A stretch of DNA of 40,732 bases, taken from NCBI GenBank assembly GCA_031973395.1, contig DALYDD010000009.1, forward strand, positions 1 through 40,732, written 5' to 3'. The translations under genes and the position numbers were made by a program. Source of the DNA: DALYDD01 sp031973395. GTDB lineage: Bacteria > Patescibacteriota > Minisyncoccia > Phycocordibacterales > CAIZLB01. Under the pieces are notes generated by a model. It was not told where the DNA came from, ran no database searches, and saw only the letters and a program-made list of their open reading frames with translations. This document shows positions 6,957-14,597 of the stretch, piece by piece; the stretch's first letter is position 1; each line of letters begins with the position of its first letter.

Positions 6957-8501
6957 CTATTTGAGAACCACTTCAAAGGCAACTAACTTGTCGCCAGGGG
7001 ATAATTCGAGTTTTGATTCGACCATAAGACCGCATTCTTTGCCTTCTTCTACTGAGCCGACTTTATTTTTCATCTGCTGTAATTCACGGATGCGACCCCG
7101 ACCGATTTCTGCATCGCGTCGCATTATTTTTACTTCTTCATGATTAGAAACCACACCCATTTCTACACGGCCTCCGATAACCTGCTTATCACGGTTTGCA
7201 CTAAAAAGTTTAAGAATTTTGAGCACACCTTTTTCTTCCTCAACTTCTCGTTTCGGCACAAACCCTTCCGCTTTTTCCTGTAGCCATTCTGTTAGTTTAT
7301 AAATGATATCAAAGGTCTCGATATGAACACCAAGGCGTGCGGCGAGAGATTTCGCTGAATTATCGACTTTGGTATTGAAACCTAGAATGATGGTACCTAC
7401 TTTTCCCGAGGCAAGTTTTACATCACTTTCGGTAATATCGCCGACCCCAGTCTGAACTGTTTTGAGGACGACTCGATCGACTTTGATTTTTGAGATTTCA
7501 TATTTCACTGCTTCGAGGGTTCCGTTCGTGTCACCCTTGAGCATGATAGGGACAATTGCGACTTGTTCTACAATCCCATCGGCATTGGTTATAGTGTCAC
7601 TAATTATTTCGTTTCGTTTTGGATTAGCAGCAGAAATTTCAGCCAATTTACTTTGCTCGTTCTCGATGAAAGCTTCAGCTTCTTTTTTGTTTTTGAAAGT
7701 AAAGCAAAGGCCACCAACTTCAGGGGCTTCACTCCAACCTACAACGCGTACAGGTTGTGATGGAAGAGCTTCCTTGATTGCTTTGCCGAGGAAGTTCTCC
7801 AAGATTCTGACATTAGACAAAGCGTTTCCCGAGACCAAAATATCTCCACATCGGAGGGTGCCGTTTTTTACAAGAAGTGTTGCAGAATTGCCGCGATCTT
7901 TATCTCGATTTGCTTCGATGACTACACATTCAGCGAGTGCGTTTGGGTCTGCGGTGAAGCCTTCTACTTCAGCTGTAAGCAAAATCATGTCGAGAAGATC
8001 ATTGACACCTTCTCCAGTTTTTCCAGAAAAAGGGACGAAAGGAATATCTCCTCCATAGCCCTCTACGTAAATTTCATTTTCTGCAAGCGAAAGTTTTACA
8101 CGATCAACCGAAGCATTTGGTTTATCGATTTTACTGATTCCAACAATGTATGGAAGGCGAGCGCTTTTGATAGCGCGAAAGGCATCCAGTGTTTGAGGCT
8201 TCACTGCATCTTCGGCTGAGACAATCAAAATCGCGACGTCTGCTGCGAGGGCGCCGCGGGCACGCATAGCATTAAAACTTTCATGACCAGGTGTATCGAG
8301 AAAGGTGAGGTGTTTTTTTTCACCTTTTTGATCATGAATAACTTCGTAGGCCGACATTCGCTGTGTGATGCCGCCGACTTCTTTGTCTACAATATTTGTT
8401 TGCCGAATATAATCGAGGAGGGTCGATTTTCCGTGGTCGATATGTCCCATGACAACAACAACTGGTGGGCGAGTTTGAGGGTTCGTAGTTTTAACAGACA
8501 T
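6957..8501 (-). CDS. infB: Translation initiation factor IF-2 (short form)
   Basis: IF-2 is the GTPase that brings initiator tRNA to the 30S subunit and promotes subunit joining. From ATG 8501 the protein has 514 residues; the TTG at 8516 is in frame but less likely. The G domain starts almost at once: G1 GHIDHGKS (19-26), then DTPGHESF, then SKIDKPNA. After it come the beta-barrel II, domain III and C2 domains, ending in the typical SPGDKLVAFEVV. The long IF2N/linker region of typical bacterial IF-2 is absent. It stands between DUF4446 and rbfA on the same strand. The G1 loop has Ile and Ser where Val and Thr are usual. Confidence 0.93.
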   Translation of the reverse strand: MSVKTTNPQTRPPVVVVMGHIDHGKSTLLDYIRQTNIVDKEVGGITQRMSAYEVIHDQKGEKKHLTFLDTPGHESFNAMRARGALAADVAILIVSAEDAVKPQTLDAFRAIKSARLPYIVGISKIDKPNASVDRVKLSLAENEIYVEGYGGDIPFVPFSGKTGEGVNDLLDMILLTAEVEGFTADPNALAECVVIEANRDKDRGNSATLLVKNGTLRCGDILVSGNALSNVRILENFLGKAIKEALPSQPVRVVGWSEAPEVGGLCFTFKNKKEAEAFIENEQSKLAEISAANPKRNEIISDTITNADGIVEQVAIVPIMLKGDTNGTLEAVKYEISKIKVDRVVLKTVQTGVGDITESDVKLASGKVGTIILGFNTKVDNSAKSLAARLGVHIETFDIIYKLTEWLQEKAEGFVPKREVEEEKGVLKILKLFSANRDKQVIGGRVEMGVVSNHEEVKIMRRDAEIGRGRIRELQQMKNKVGSVEEGKECGLMVESKLELSPGDKLVAFEVVLK

Positions 8502-8574
8502 AAGTGAGTAGGTCAATAGACTCTACACCATTTAGGCCTAATTTGCAAAGGATTTTGAATGGGTGCTTGGAATC

Positions 8575-9087
8575 CTATCGAATTTTGTCCGCAGCTGCTC
8601 GAATTGCTTGCATTTCTTCCTCTGTTAATTCATATGTAGAAGCAAGTTTAACAATTGGTTTTGCAAAAATACTGACTCGATCGCTCGAGTATAGACTAGA
8701 GATCACGACACCGTCACCGTTCTCATTAAGCATCGCCGTGGCAAAACTTTGATTTCCACCAGCGCCTGTGCCTTTGAAAGGGTTAAATCGAATGGTTTCG
8801 ATGCTTTGTGTTGCTCGAGCGAGTTTGACATTCATCTGTTCCATGTCCCCGGCAGCTTTCTGTCTGAACTGATCGAGTGCAGAAATATTTTTATAGACGT
8901 GTATGAGGACTTCGTCGATATCCTTTGCGTTCTTGCCATGCATTAAGCGGGAAATACGTCGTTTTGCGGAGAGTGCAATGCTGATCGATATCAACGCGAC
9001 GATGATTGAAAGAAGTACAATTCCTAAGAGTATTAAGTTATATGGATATGTTGAAAAGACAGTTTCTAGTTCGAAGGGTAAATTCAT
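8575..9087 (-). CDS. DUF4446 family membrane protein
   Basis: The protein has 170 residues. One N-terminal membrane helix (about 17-40, YNLILLGIVLLSIIVALISISIAL) is followed by a coiled-coil-like stretch and the family signature RFNPFKGTGAGGNQSFATAM with GDGVVISSLYSSDR and VSIFAKPI. This is typical of DUF4446 proteins, widespread in Firmicutes and CPR and of unknown function. It precedes infB on the same strand by 73 nt and is divergent from the cysteine desulfurase gene. A TATACT box (9095-9100) ends 7 nt before its ATG, so the mRNA is probably leaderless. Confidence 0.85.
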   Translation of the reverse strand: MNLPFELETVFSTYPYNLILLGIVLLSIIVALISISIALSAKRRISRLMHGKNAKDIDEVLIHVYKNISALDQFRQKAAGDMEQMNVKLARATQSIETIRFNPFKGTGAGGNQSFATAMLNENGDGVVISSLYSSDRVSIFAKPIVKLASTYELTEEEMQAIRAAADKIR

Positions 9088-9094
9088 ACAGACA

Positions 9095-9100
9095 AGTATA
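9095..9100 (-). promoter_or_regulatory. -10 box (TATACT) with 7-nt gap to ATG
   Basis: On the minus strand TATACT is followed by TGTCTGT and then ATG 9087. With transcription starting about 7 nt after the box, the message would begin at the start codon. Confidence 0.6.
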
Positions 9101-9151
9101 CAGAGACAGATTTTTTTTGTATAGTGTCATGCACACATACATCAACTCTAT

Positions 9152-10534
9152 ATGAAATCCTTTCGTCAATTTTTTAAAAAACCAAACAGGAGCCAGGGCA
9201 GTGATCCTTATAATCCGATTGAACCAGTCTTGAACCAGATTCACAAAATCTTACCGAGAAATAAAGTAGTAGAAGAAACTGGTGATATTCCTGTCATCCA
9301 TGAAAAGGACTCAGCTCAAAAATCAGAAATGGCGCCTGTTTCAGATCGAAGGATTTATGCTGATTATGCATCTCTAACTCCAATTGATGCGAGGGTCAAA
9401 AAAGTTTTCATTGAGGCATTGGATCAATATAGTGCAAATCCATCTTCTTTGTATAAAGAAGGGGTTGCTGCAAAGAAAGCTTTAGAAGAAGCGCGGATTT
9501 CCGTGGCGAATTTTTTCTCCGTTCAGAAAGACGAGGTTATTTTTACATCTGGTGGAACCGAATCAAACAATCTTGCATTTCGCGGTTTGATTAATGCTTG
9601 GAAAAACAAAGATTCAAAACCACATATCATTATTTCAACCATCGAGCATCCTTCAATCATTGAACTAGCTTTGCAGTTGATCGAGGAGGGTGTCGAGGTC
9701 TCTTTTGTCCCAGTAAATGAAAAGGGCGTCATCGATGCTAAAGATATAAAAAAGGCTTTGCGACCAGAAACCATTCTCGTCTCTGTTATTTATGCCAATA
9801 ATGAAATCGGCACTATTCAGCCGATCAAGGAAATTACTCGCGAAGTTCGTCATTATAAGAAAAGCCTCAATCGGGATACCGGAGATTTTCCTTATGTTCA
9901 TACGGATGCCTGCCAAGCAGTTTTATATGAAGACATGCGCATCCCTGGTCTCAATATCGACCTTATGAGTGTTGATGGAGGAAAAATATATGGTCCACGA
10001 GGCTGTGGTGCGTTGATTAAAAAGAGATATATAAAATTGATGCCAGCGATGAGTGGTGGTAGTCAAGAATTTGGCTTGAGACCAGGTACAGAAAATGTCG
10101 CTTCGATTGTGGCCTTGAAGCACGCGCTTGATATCGCGCATTCAGAAAAAGATCACGAAACTTCGAGATTAAAAGAACTTCGCCAAACTTTGATGGATCT
10201 TATTTTTGCAAAGCTAAACAAAAAGATTCCAGGTATGGCTTTGAACGGGGATTCAGAATTGCGTTTGCCGAATAATATAAATATCTGTTTTCCGGGACTC
10301 GACGCAGAATTTTTGGTTTTGCGATTGGATGTGCTCGGTGTTGCTGTTTCATCAGTGACTAGTTGTCGCGCGAGTAATGAGGACTCTTCTTCGTATGTTA
10401 TTGAGGCGCTAGGAAAATCAGATTGTGCTTTGAGTTCACTACGCATTACTTTGGGACGACAAACTTCAGCTGCTGATATCGGTTTTATAGCAGAAAAAGT
10501 TTCTCAGGCGGTGCTGGAGCAAGTGGAGAAATAA
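9152..10534 (+). CDS. Cysteine desulfurase (class V aminotransferase, IscS/NifS type)
   Basis: Removes sulfur from L-cysteine as an enzyme persulfide, using PLP, for thio-modified tRNA and/or Fe-S clusters. The protein has 460 residues, longer than the usual 380-400 because of an N-terminal extension of about 66 residues without a clear domain. The fold shows TSGGTESNN, H166 in STIEHPSI, NNEIGTIQPI, D252 in HTDACQA, PLP lysine K278 in DGGKIYGPRG (the usual His before it is Gly) and active-site C405 in SVTSCRAS, followed by SSSYVIEALG. The start ATG 9152 has a short C/A-rich leader. No iscU, sufBCD or mnmA lies in the window, so the sulfur acceptor is unknown. Confidence 0.88.
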   Translation: MKSFRQFFKKPNRSQGSDPYNPIEPVLNQIHKILPRNKVVEETGDIPVIHEKDSAQKSEMAPVSDRRIYADYASLTPIDARVKKVFIEALDQYSANPSSLYKEGVAAKKALEEARISVANFFSVQKDEVIFTSGGTESNNLAFRGLINAWKNKDSKPHIIISTIEHPSIIELALQLIEEGVEVSFVPVNEKGVIDAKDIKKALRPETILVSVIYANNEIGTIQPIKEITREVRHYKKSLNRDTGDFPYVHTDACQAVLYEDMRIPGLNIDLMSVDGGKIYGPRGCGALIKKRYIKLMPAMSGGSQEFGLRPGTENVASIVALKHALDIAHSEKDHETSRLKELRQTLMDLIFAKLNKKIPGMALNGDSELRLPNNINICFPGLDAEFLVLRLDVLGVAVSSVTSCRASNEDSSSYVIEALGKSDCALSSLRITLGRQTSAADIGFIAEKVSQAVLEQVEK

Positions 10535-10653
10535 TTTACCCAAAGAGGCTGAGTGAAAGAATTTCTTGCGGTTTTCGTATTAAGTAAGTGCAAAAGCGGA
10601 CGAAAAATAAAAACCCCAAAAGTTTTCAAGAAGGCTAAAACGCTCTTTAAATC

Positions 10654-10682
10654 TTCATTAAAATTCACATATCTGCTATAAT
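10654..10682 (+). promoter_or_regulatory. Promoter upstream of the clpB-like gene
   Basis: An extended -10 TGC-TATAAT (10677-10682) is preceded by a weak -35 (TTCATT, 10654-10659) at 17-nt spacing. The leader of about 26 nt is C/A-rich with no Shine-Dalgarno sequence next to the ATG. No CIRCE operator was seen in the 180-bp gap 10535-10714, which otherwise holds nothing I recognise. Confidence 0.6.
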
Positions 10683-10714
10683 CGATTTATACCCGAAAGG
10701 GACCCAAAACACCT

Positions 10715-13540
10715 ATGCCTCCATTCAATCATTTCACCACAAAAGCCAAGGAAGCCATCAAAAAAGCCCATGAATTAGCCATAGAACGGGGCCAGAACAA
10801 TGTAAACCCGCTCCACTTGCTGACAGCTCTCTTGGTCCAAGATGATAGCCTGGTATTGTCTGTTCTCGACAAGCTCGAGGTGGATACTATTTTGCTCACT
10901 GATACAGTTCTGGAAGCGATTGAGACAGGGGATGGTGGAGCAACTCTCGCCCCTTCATATCAGCTCTATCTTACGCCAGAACTAGCGCAAATTATTGAAA
11001 CATCTGCAAAGGTTGCAGCGACTCTGAAAGATGATTTTGTTTCGGTTGAACATATCTTTCTCTCATTCTTTGATGTCGCAAGCTCTGCCCGCGAATTATT
11101 GACCAGTAAATTTAAATTGCAAAGAGGAACTATTGCCGAAACTATTTCTGAACTTAAATCATCTAAAACTCCGGGCGATAATGGCGGTTCAAAAAAATTG
11201 AAGGCAATCATTAAGTATACTCGTAACCTCACCGCACTCGCACGAGAAAACAAACTCGATCCGGTCATAGGCCGTGACCAAGAGATTAATCGGGTTATCC
11301 AGATTCTATCGAGACGAACAAAAAATAATCCAATCCTCATCGGTGAGGCTGGTGTTGGTAAGACTGCGCTTGCAGAAGGTCTTGCAAATCGTATTGCTAT
11401 GGGTGATGTGCCAGAAAGTTTGAAGGACAAAGAACTCGTCTCGCTTGATCTAGGTATTTTGATTGCTGGTACAAAGTATCGCGGTGAATTTGAAGAGCGT
11501 CTCAAAAATATTTTAAAAGAAATCGAAAAATCAGATGGAAAGATTATTCTTTTCATTGATGAAATTCATACAATCGTCGGTGCGGGAGCCGCCGAGGGCT
11601 CACTTGATGCTTCAAATATGTTGAAGCCCGCTTTGGCGCGAGGTGAATTGCGAGCAATTGGCGCAACGACTCTAAAGGAATATCAAAAACATATTGAAAA
11701 AGATCCTGCGTTGCAGCGACGTTTCCAGCCTGTATATGTAAACGAGCCTTCAATCGAAGATGCTATTGCCATAATGCGCGGTCTCAAAGAAAAGTATGAG
11801 CTCTATCATGGAGTGCGAATTACCGATGATTCACTTATCGCAGCTGTCGAATTATCGAGCCGTTATATCAGTGATCGATTCTTGCCCGATAAAGCGGTCG
11901 ACCTCATGGATGAGGCCGCATCGACTTTGAAAATTGCTTTGGAAAATAAGCCACCAGAACTTGAAGACGTCCATCGAAAAGTGATGCGACTTGAAATTGA
12001 ACGTGAAGCTTTGCGAAAGGAACCTGAAACCGCAGGCAAAAATAGTAAGACAAAGACTCGTATCAAAGAAATTGAAACTCAAATTGCAGATCTCAAGGAT
12101 AAAACTTCAGAAGTAGAGGCAAAATGGATAAATGAAAAAGAAACTTTGAGCGATATAAAAAATATCAAAAAACAACTTGAACAATTGCGCCAAGAAGCCG
12201 ATCGGGCTGAAGCTCATGCAGATTTATCAAAAGCCGCTGAAATTCGTTATGTAAAATTACCTGCACTGGAAAAAGATTTAGAAAATAAAACAAAGCGCCT
12301 CAAGAAATTGCAGAGCTCTCGCCGGATTTTGAAAGAAGAGATTACAGAAAACGATATCGCTATGGTTGTCTCGCGATGGACCGGTATTCCCGTCACTCGT
12401 ATGCTCGAAGAGGAGATTCAGAAGCTTGGTCGCATCGAGGAAGAATTACAGAAACAAGTTGTTGGCCAAGACGAAGCCGTTCGAAAAGTGGCTGATACTA
12501 TCAAGCGTTCACGAGCGGGGATCAATGATCCGCATCGTCCAATCGGTTCATTTATTTTCCTTGGCCCTACTGGCGTAGGAAAAACTGAGCTCACAAAAGC
12601 TTTGGCGAAATTCATGTTTGATGATGAAAAGGCCTTGATCCGTGTTGATATGTCTGAATATATGGAAAAGCATGCGGTCTCTAAAATCATTGGTGCCCCA
12701 CCAGGATATGTTGGCCATGACGAGAGCGGTTCACTGACAGAAACCGTGAAGCATCGTCCATACTCAGTGATTCTTTTTGATGAAATTGAAAAAGCTCATC
12801 CAGAGATTTTCAATATTCTTTTGCAAGTTCTAGATAATGGTCGCCTTACAGATTCAAAGGGCCGAACGATAAACTTTAAGAATACAATTATTATCATGAC
12901 TTCAAATATTGGCGCGCAATATATTGATCGCATGCAGACAATCGGTTTCAATTCCGCTGATGCTATTTTTGATGAAAAAGGAAATGAGACGAGCGATCGC
13001 GAAAATGCACGTGACAAAGAAAATTATGAGGGTTCAAAAGCCCGTGTTATGGAAGCACTCAAGGATCATTTCCGTCCTGAATTCCTAAACCGAATTGATG
13101 AAATTGTTTTGTTTGATATTTTGAGCCCTGAAGCCATTCGCAATATCGTCAATATCGAATTGGAAAAAGTTAAGGCTCGACTTGCTGAAAAAGAAATCAC
13201 ACTCGAATTATCTGATGAGGTCGTCAGATATTTGGCAAAAGAGGGCTATGATCCGCATTATGGCGCGCGTCCGCTCAAGCGTTTGATTCAAAACAAAATC
13301 CTCACACCAATGGCTTCAATGATTATCAGTGCTGGTGTAATCAAGGGTGGCACAGTTTCGGTATCTGTCAAAAAAGCAGAAAAGAACGATAAAGCTGATA
13401 AGTCAGCCAAAGAAGCGACAAAACAGGTTGTCGAGTTTGCCTTCGAGGTGAAGAAGGGAAAAAAAGGCCAATGGGTAGAGAGCGGGCTAATCTCACATCC
13501 AACATTGTCCAGAAAAGCAAGATCGGTGAGCGATAAATAA
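10715..13540 (+). CDS. clpB: AAA+ disaggregase/unfoldase ClpB (with ClpC-like IGF loop)
   Basis: Two-ring AAA+ protein of 941 residues that threads aggregated or tagged proteins. Domains: Clp N-domain (1-145); AAA-1 with Walker A GEAGVGKT (210-217), Walker B LFIDEIH and pore loop KYRG; a full-length coiled-coil M domain (about 410-535) with the ClpB-type stretch SKAAEIRYVKLPALEK; AAA-2 with GPTGVGKT (617-624), GYVG pore loop and LFDEIEKAH; C-terminal D2 small domain. After TSNIGAQ the D2 ring carries QTIGFNS (IGF 743-745), a position where ClpA/ClpC bind ClpP, followed by an acidic insertion of about 25 residues. The C-terminus has a Lys/Ala-rich tail. The M domain argues for ClpB, the IGF for ClpP contact. 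Confidence 0.9.
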   Translation: MPPFNHFTTKAKEAIKKAHELAIERGQNNVNPLHLLTALLVQDDSLVLSVLDKLEVDTILLTDTVLEAIETGDGGATLAPSYQLYLTPELAQIIETSAKVAATLKDDFVSVEHIFLSFFDVASSARELLTSKFKLQRGTIAETISELKSSKTPGDNGGSKKLKAIIKYTRNLTALARENKLDPVIGRDQEINRVIQILSRRTKNNPILIGEAGVGKTALAEGLANRIAMGDVPESLKDKELVSLDLGILIAGTKYRGEFEERLKNILKEIEKSDGKIILFIDEIHTIVGAGAAEGSLDASNMLKPALARGELRAIGATTLKEYQKHIEKDPALQRRFQPVYVNEPSIEDAIAIMRGLKEKYELYHGVRITDDSLIAAVELSSRYISDRFLPDKAVDLMDEAASTLKIALENKPPELEDVHRKVMRLEIEREALRKEPETAGKNSKTKTRIKEIETQIADLKDKTSEVEAKWINEKETLSDIKNIKKQLEQLRQEADRAEAHADLSKAAEIRYVKLPALEKDLENKTKRLKKLQSSRRILKEEITENDIAMVVSRWTGIPVTRMLEEEIQKLGRIEEELQKQVVGQDEAVRKVADTIKRSRAGINDPHRPIGSFIFLGPTGVGKTELTKALAKFMFDDEKALIRVDMSEYMEKHAVSKIIGAPPGYVGHDESGSLTETVKHRPYSVILFDEIEKAHPEIFNILLQVLDNGRLTDSKGRTINFKNTIIIMTSNIGAQYIDRMQTIGFNSADAIFDEKGNETSDRENARDKENYEGSKARVMEALKDHFRPEFLNRIDEIVLFDILSPEAIRNIVNIELEKVKARLAEKEITLELSDEVVRYLAKEGYDPHYGARPLKRLIQNKILTPMASMIISAGVIKGGTVSVSVKKAEKNDKADKSAKEATKQVVEFAFEVKKGKKGQWVESGLISHPTLSRKARSVSDK

Positions 13541-13542
13541 TC

Positions 13543-13571
13543 TTGCCTAATCAGGGATAATCTGTTATAAA
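13543..13571 (+). promoter_or_regulatory. Two-box promoter (TTGCCT-N17-TATAAA)
   Basis: TTGCCT (13543-13548) and TATAAA (13566-13571) are 17 nt apart, just after the clpB stop. The transcript would carry the small ORF at 13655-13828 and end at the hairpin at 13864-13896. Confidence 0.6.
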
Positions 13572-13654
13572 TATCCCCCCGTCGGCAAACTATATGTGAA
13601 AGTCGTAGGGAAGGGCAAAGCGCCCTTTGTTCAAACCCAAAAGAAACTGTCCTT

Positions 13655-13828
13655 ATGGACCCAGCCACACCGCCACCCTTCACCCAGATCCCACAATCCC
13701 GTTCCCACTACCAATCCGGCAGCCAGCCAGATGTGGGCCGAAAGGTGCCGGCATACGTGCCGCCCGACAAAGTCCACCAAAGTATGGAGGTGAGCGACAC
13801 CGTCGCGCCTTTCCACTTCCTGGGCTAA
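13655..13828 (+). CDS. Small proline-rich hypothetical protein
   Basis: The predicted peptide has 57 residues (starting MDPATPPPFTQIPQSRSH) and is rich in proline and polar residues, with no membrane helix. The support is contextual: an upstream two-box promoter at ideal spacing, a C/A-rich leader, and a strong intrinsic terminator 36 nt after the stop, giving a complete single-gene unit. The base composition is GC-rich like the SPFH-like and amidotransferase-like genes. I recognise no family. It could instead be a noncoding transcript. Confidence 0.4.
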   Translation: MDPATPPPFTQIPQSRSHYQSGSQPDVGRKVPAYVPPDKVHQSMEVSDTVAPFHFLG

Positions 13829-13863
13829 AGTCTTGGAGTGTCTGCCCCCCCCGCACTCCAATC

Positions 13864-13907
13864 AGAGCCATACCGCGACCCATGCGGCATGGCTCTTTCT
13901 TTTTTTC
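13864..13907 (+). terminator. Intrinsic terminator
   Basis: Stem AGAGCCAT/ATGGCTCT, extended by CCGC/GCGG with one mismatch, is followed by TTTCTTTTTTT. It ends the small-gene unit downstream of clpB. Confidence 0.85.
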
Positions 13908-13908
13908 C

Positions 13909-14092
13909 TGCGCAGAGCAGGATGCGGCTACAGATAATTTTGCTTCGCAAAATTTCTGCGACCCCGCCTCCTTTGCTCCGGTTCGCTTCGCTCACATCGG
14001 AGCGGCAGTCCAGCTTTCTCACCTGTCTGTTTAGCAAAAACATAAACACCCACTATTAGTAGGTGTTTATGTTTTTGTGCGCAGAGCAGGAT
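13909..14092 (-). mobile_element. tRNA-associated noncoding element, copy B, with duplicated tRNA-Tyr 3' end
   Basis: The tRNA-Tyr 3' end (14078-14092, T-stem half, acceptor strand and discriminator) is repeated exactly as 15 nt at 13909-13923, 169 bp away in the same orientation. Between them on the minus strand lie a 43-nt hairpin abutting the tRNA (14077-14035), a GC-rich segment with inverted GCTCCG/CGGAGC, the core GAGGCGGGGTCGCAGAAATT, and the stem AATTTTGC-GAA-GCAAAATT followed by ATCTGTAGCC. The layout resembles attL - tiny element - attR at a tRNA. No recombinase is encoded. Calling it mobile is inference. Confidence 0.55.
14035..14077 (-). terminator. Long hairpin abutting tRNA-Tyr 3' end
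   Basis: A 16-bp stem (CAAAAACATAAACACC with its complement) directly follows the tRNA discriminator base on the minus strand, so the tRNA and the hairpin share a boundary. It is likely the terminator or processing signal and forms the first part of element B. Confidence 0.75.
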
Positions 14093-14161
14093 TCGAACCT
14101 GCGAAGCCCAATGGGCGATTGATTTACAGTCAATTGCGATTGACCACTCCGCCATCTGCGC
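14078..14161 (-). tRNA. tRNA-Tyr (anticodon GUA)
   Basis: The acceptor stem GCGCAGA/TCTGCGC, anticodon stem ATTGA/TCAAT around CTGTAAA (GUA), a long variable arm typical of bacterial tRNA-Tyr, and T arm GCAGG-TTCGAAT-CCTGC are visible. The U33-G34-U35 context is the recognition site of Tgt, which is encoded at 38485-39780. CCA is not encoded. Confidence 0.95.
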
Positions 14162-14272
14162 ATGTAATTTGGCTAAAAACAAGGTAAAACTTGCTTCCAG
14201 TGCAAAATATCGTAGCATTTTTTTAAGCATAAGAAAAGGGCGACTTGAGCCACCTTGAAAACACGGTCATAG

Positions 14273-14300
14273 TTGCTTTTACCTCGTATTCTGGTATAGT
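14273..14300 (+). promoter_or_regulatory. Promoter of the L33 gene (TTGCTT-N16-TGG-TATAGT)
   Basis: A -35 TTGCTT (14273-14278) and an extended -10 TATAGT (14295-14300) lie 16 nt apart. The -10 ends 9 nt before the ATG at 14310, leaving a leader of about 2 nt. Confidence 0.65.
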
Positions 14301-14309
14301 ATCTGAACT

Positions 14310-14462
14310 ATGCCACAAGACAAACTCATCAAAATGGTCAATAAAGAGACCGGCGAAACCTATCGAACTCGCAAGAATAAAAAGAAGGTAGAAAAGAAGC
14401 TCGAGCTCAATAAATACAGCGCTAAGCTTCGAAAGCGAGTAAAGTTTAAGGAGGTTAAATAA
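14310..14462 (+). CDS. rpmG: 50S ribosomal protein L33
   Basis: The predicted protein has 50 residues and matches bL33 along its length: an N-terminal strand, then RTRKNKKKVEKKLELNKYS and the C-terminal KLRKRVKFKEVK, as in the family pattern TTKNKR..ERLELKKY....RKH..HKE.K. The zinc-binding cysteine pairs of the C+ form are absent, so it is a zinc-free type. It stands alone with its own promoter and terminator. The -10 box ends 9 nt before the ATG, so translation should be nearly leaderless. L33 sits on the large subunit near the E site. Confidence 0.85.
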   Translation: MPQDKLIKMVNKETGETYRTRKNKKKVEKKLELNKYSAKLRKRVKFKEVK

Positions 14463-14481
14463 AAATCATTTTAAAAATGAA

Positions 14482-14516
14482 ACAAGGTGCCGCTTCAAGC
14501 GGTATTTTGTTTTTTT
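14482..14516 (+). terminator. Intrinsic terminator of the L33 gene
   Basis: A 13-bp stem with G-U pairs (ACAAGGTGCCGCT / AGCGGTATTTTGT) and a 3-nt loop is followed by six further T residues. Confidence 0.85.
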
Positions 14517-14552
14517 ATCTTGTGCGCCAAAATTTAAGGAGTATAAAAAACA

Positions 14553-14590
14553 AATGCCAGGTCGCGCCCATGTAGGGGCAACCTGGCATT
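14553..14590 (-). terminator. Intrinsic terminator of the amidotransferase-like gene
   Basis: The stem AATGCCAGGT/ACCTGGCATT with partial inner pairing is followed on the minus strand by TGTTTTTT. It lies 8 nt beyond the stop codon at 14598. Confidence 0.8.
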
Positions 14591-14597
14591 GTGAGTT

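Noticed and set aside
13909..13923. tRNA-end copies as remnants of full tRNA pseudogenes
   Set aside because: Only the T-arm/acceptor 3' half is copied, with an abrupt edge and no trace of D or anticodon arms upstream in either the Tyr or the Trp case.
13926..14034. Peptides read from elements B and C share residues in the same frame (ATDNFAxQNF...)
   Set aside because: The two copies have no length difference over about 93 nt, so frame similarity is expected from DNA similarity. Differences are not concentrated at third positions, and there is no start codon or promoter. A structured noncoding element explains it better.
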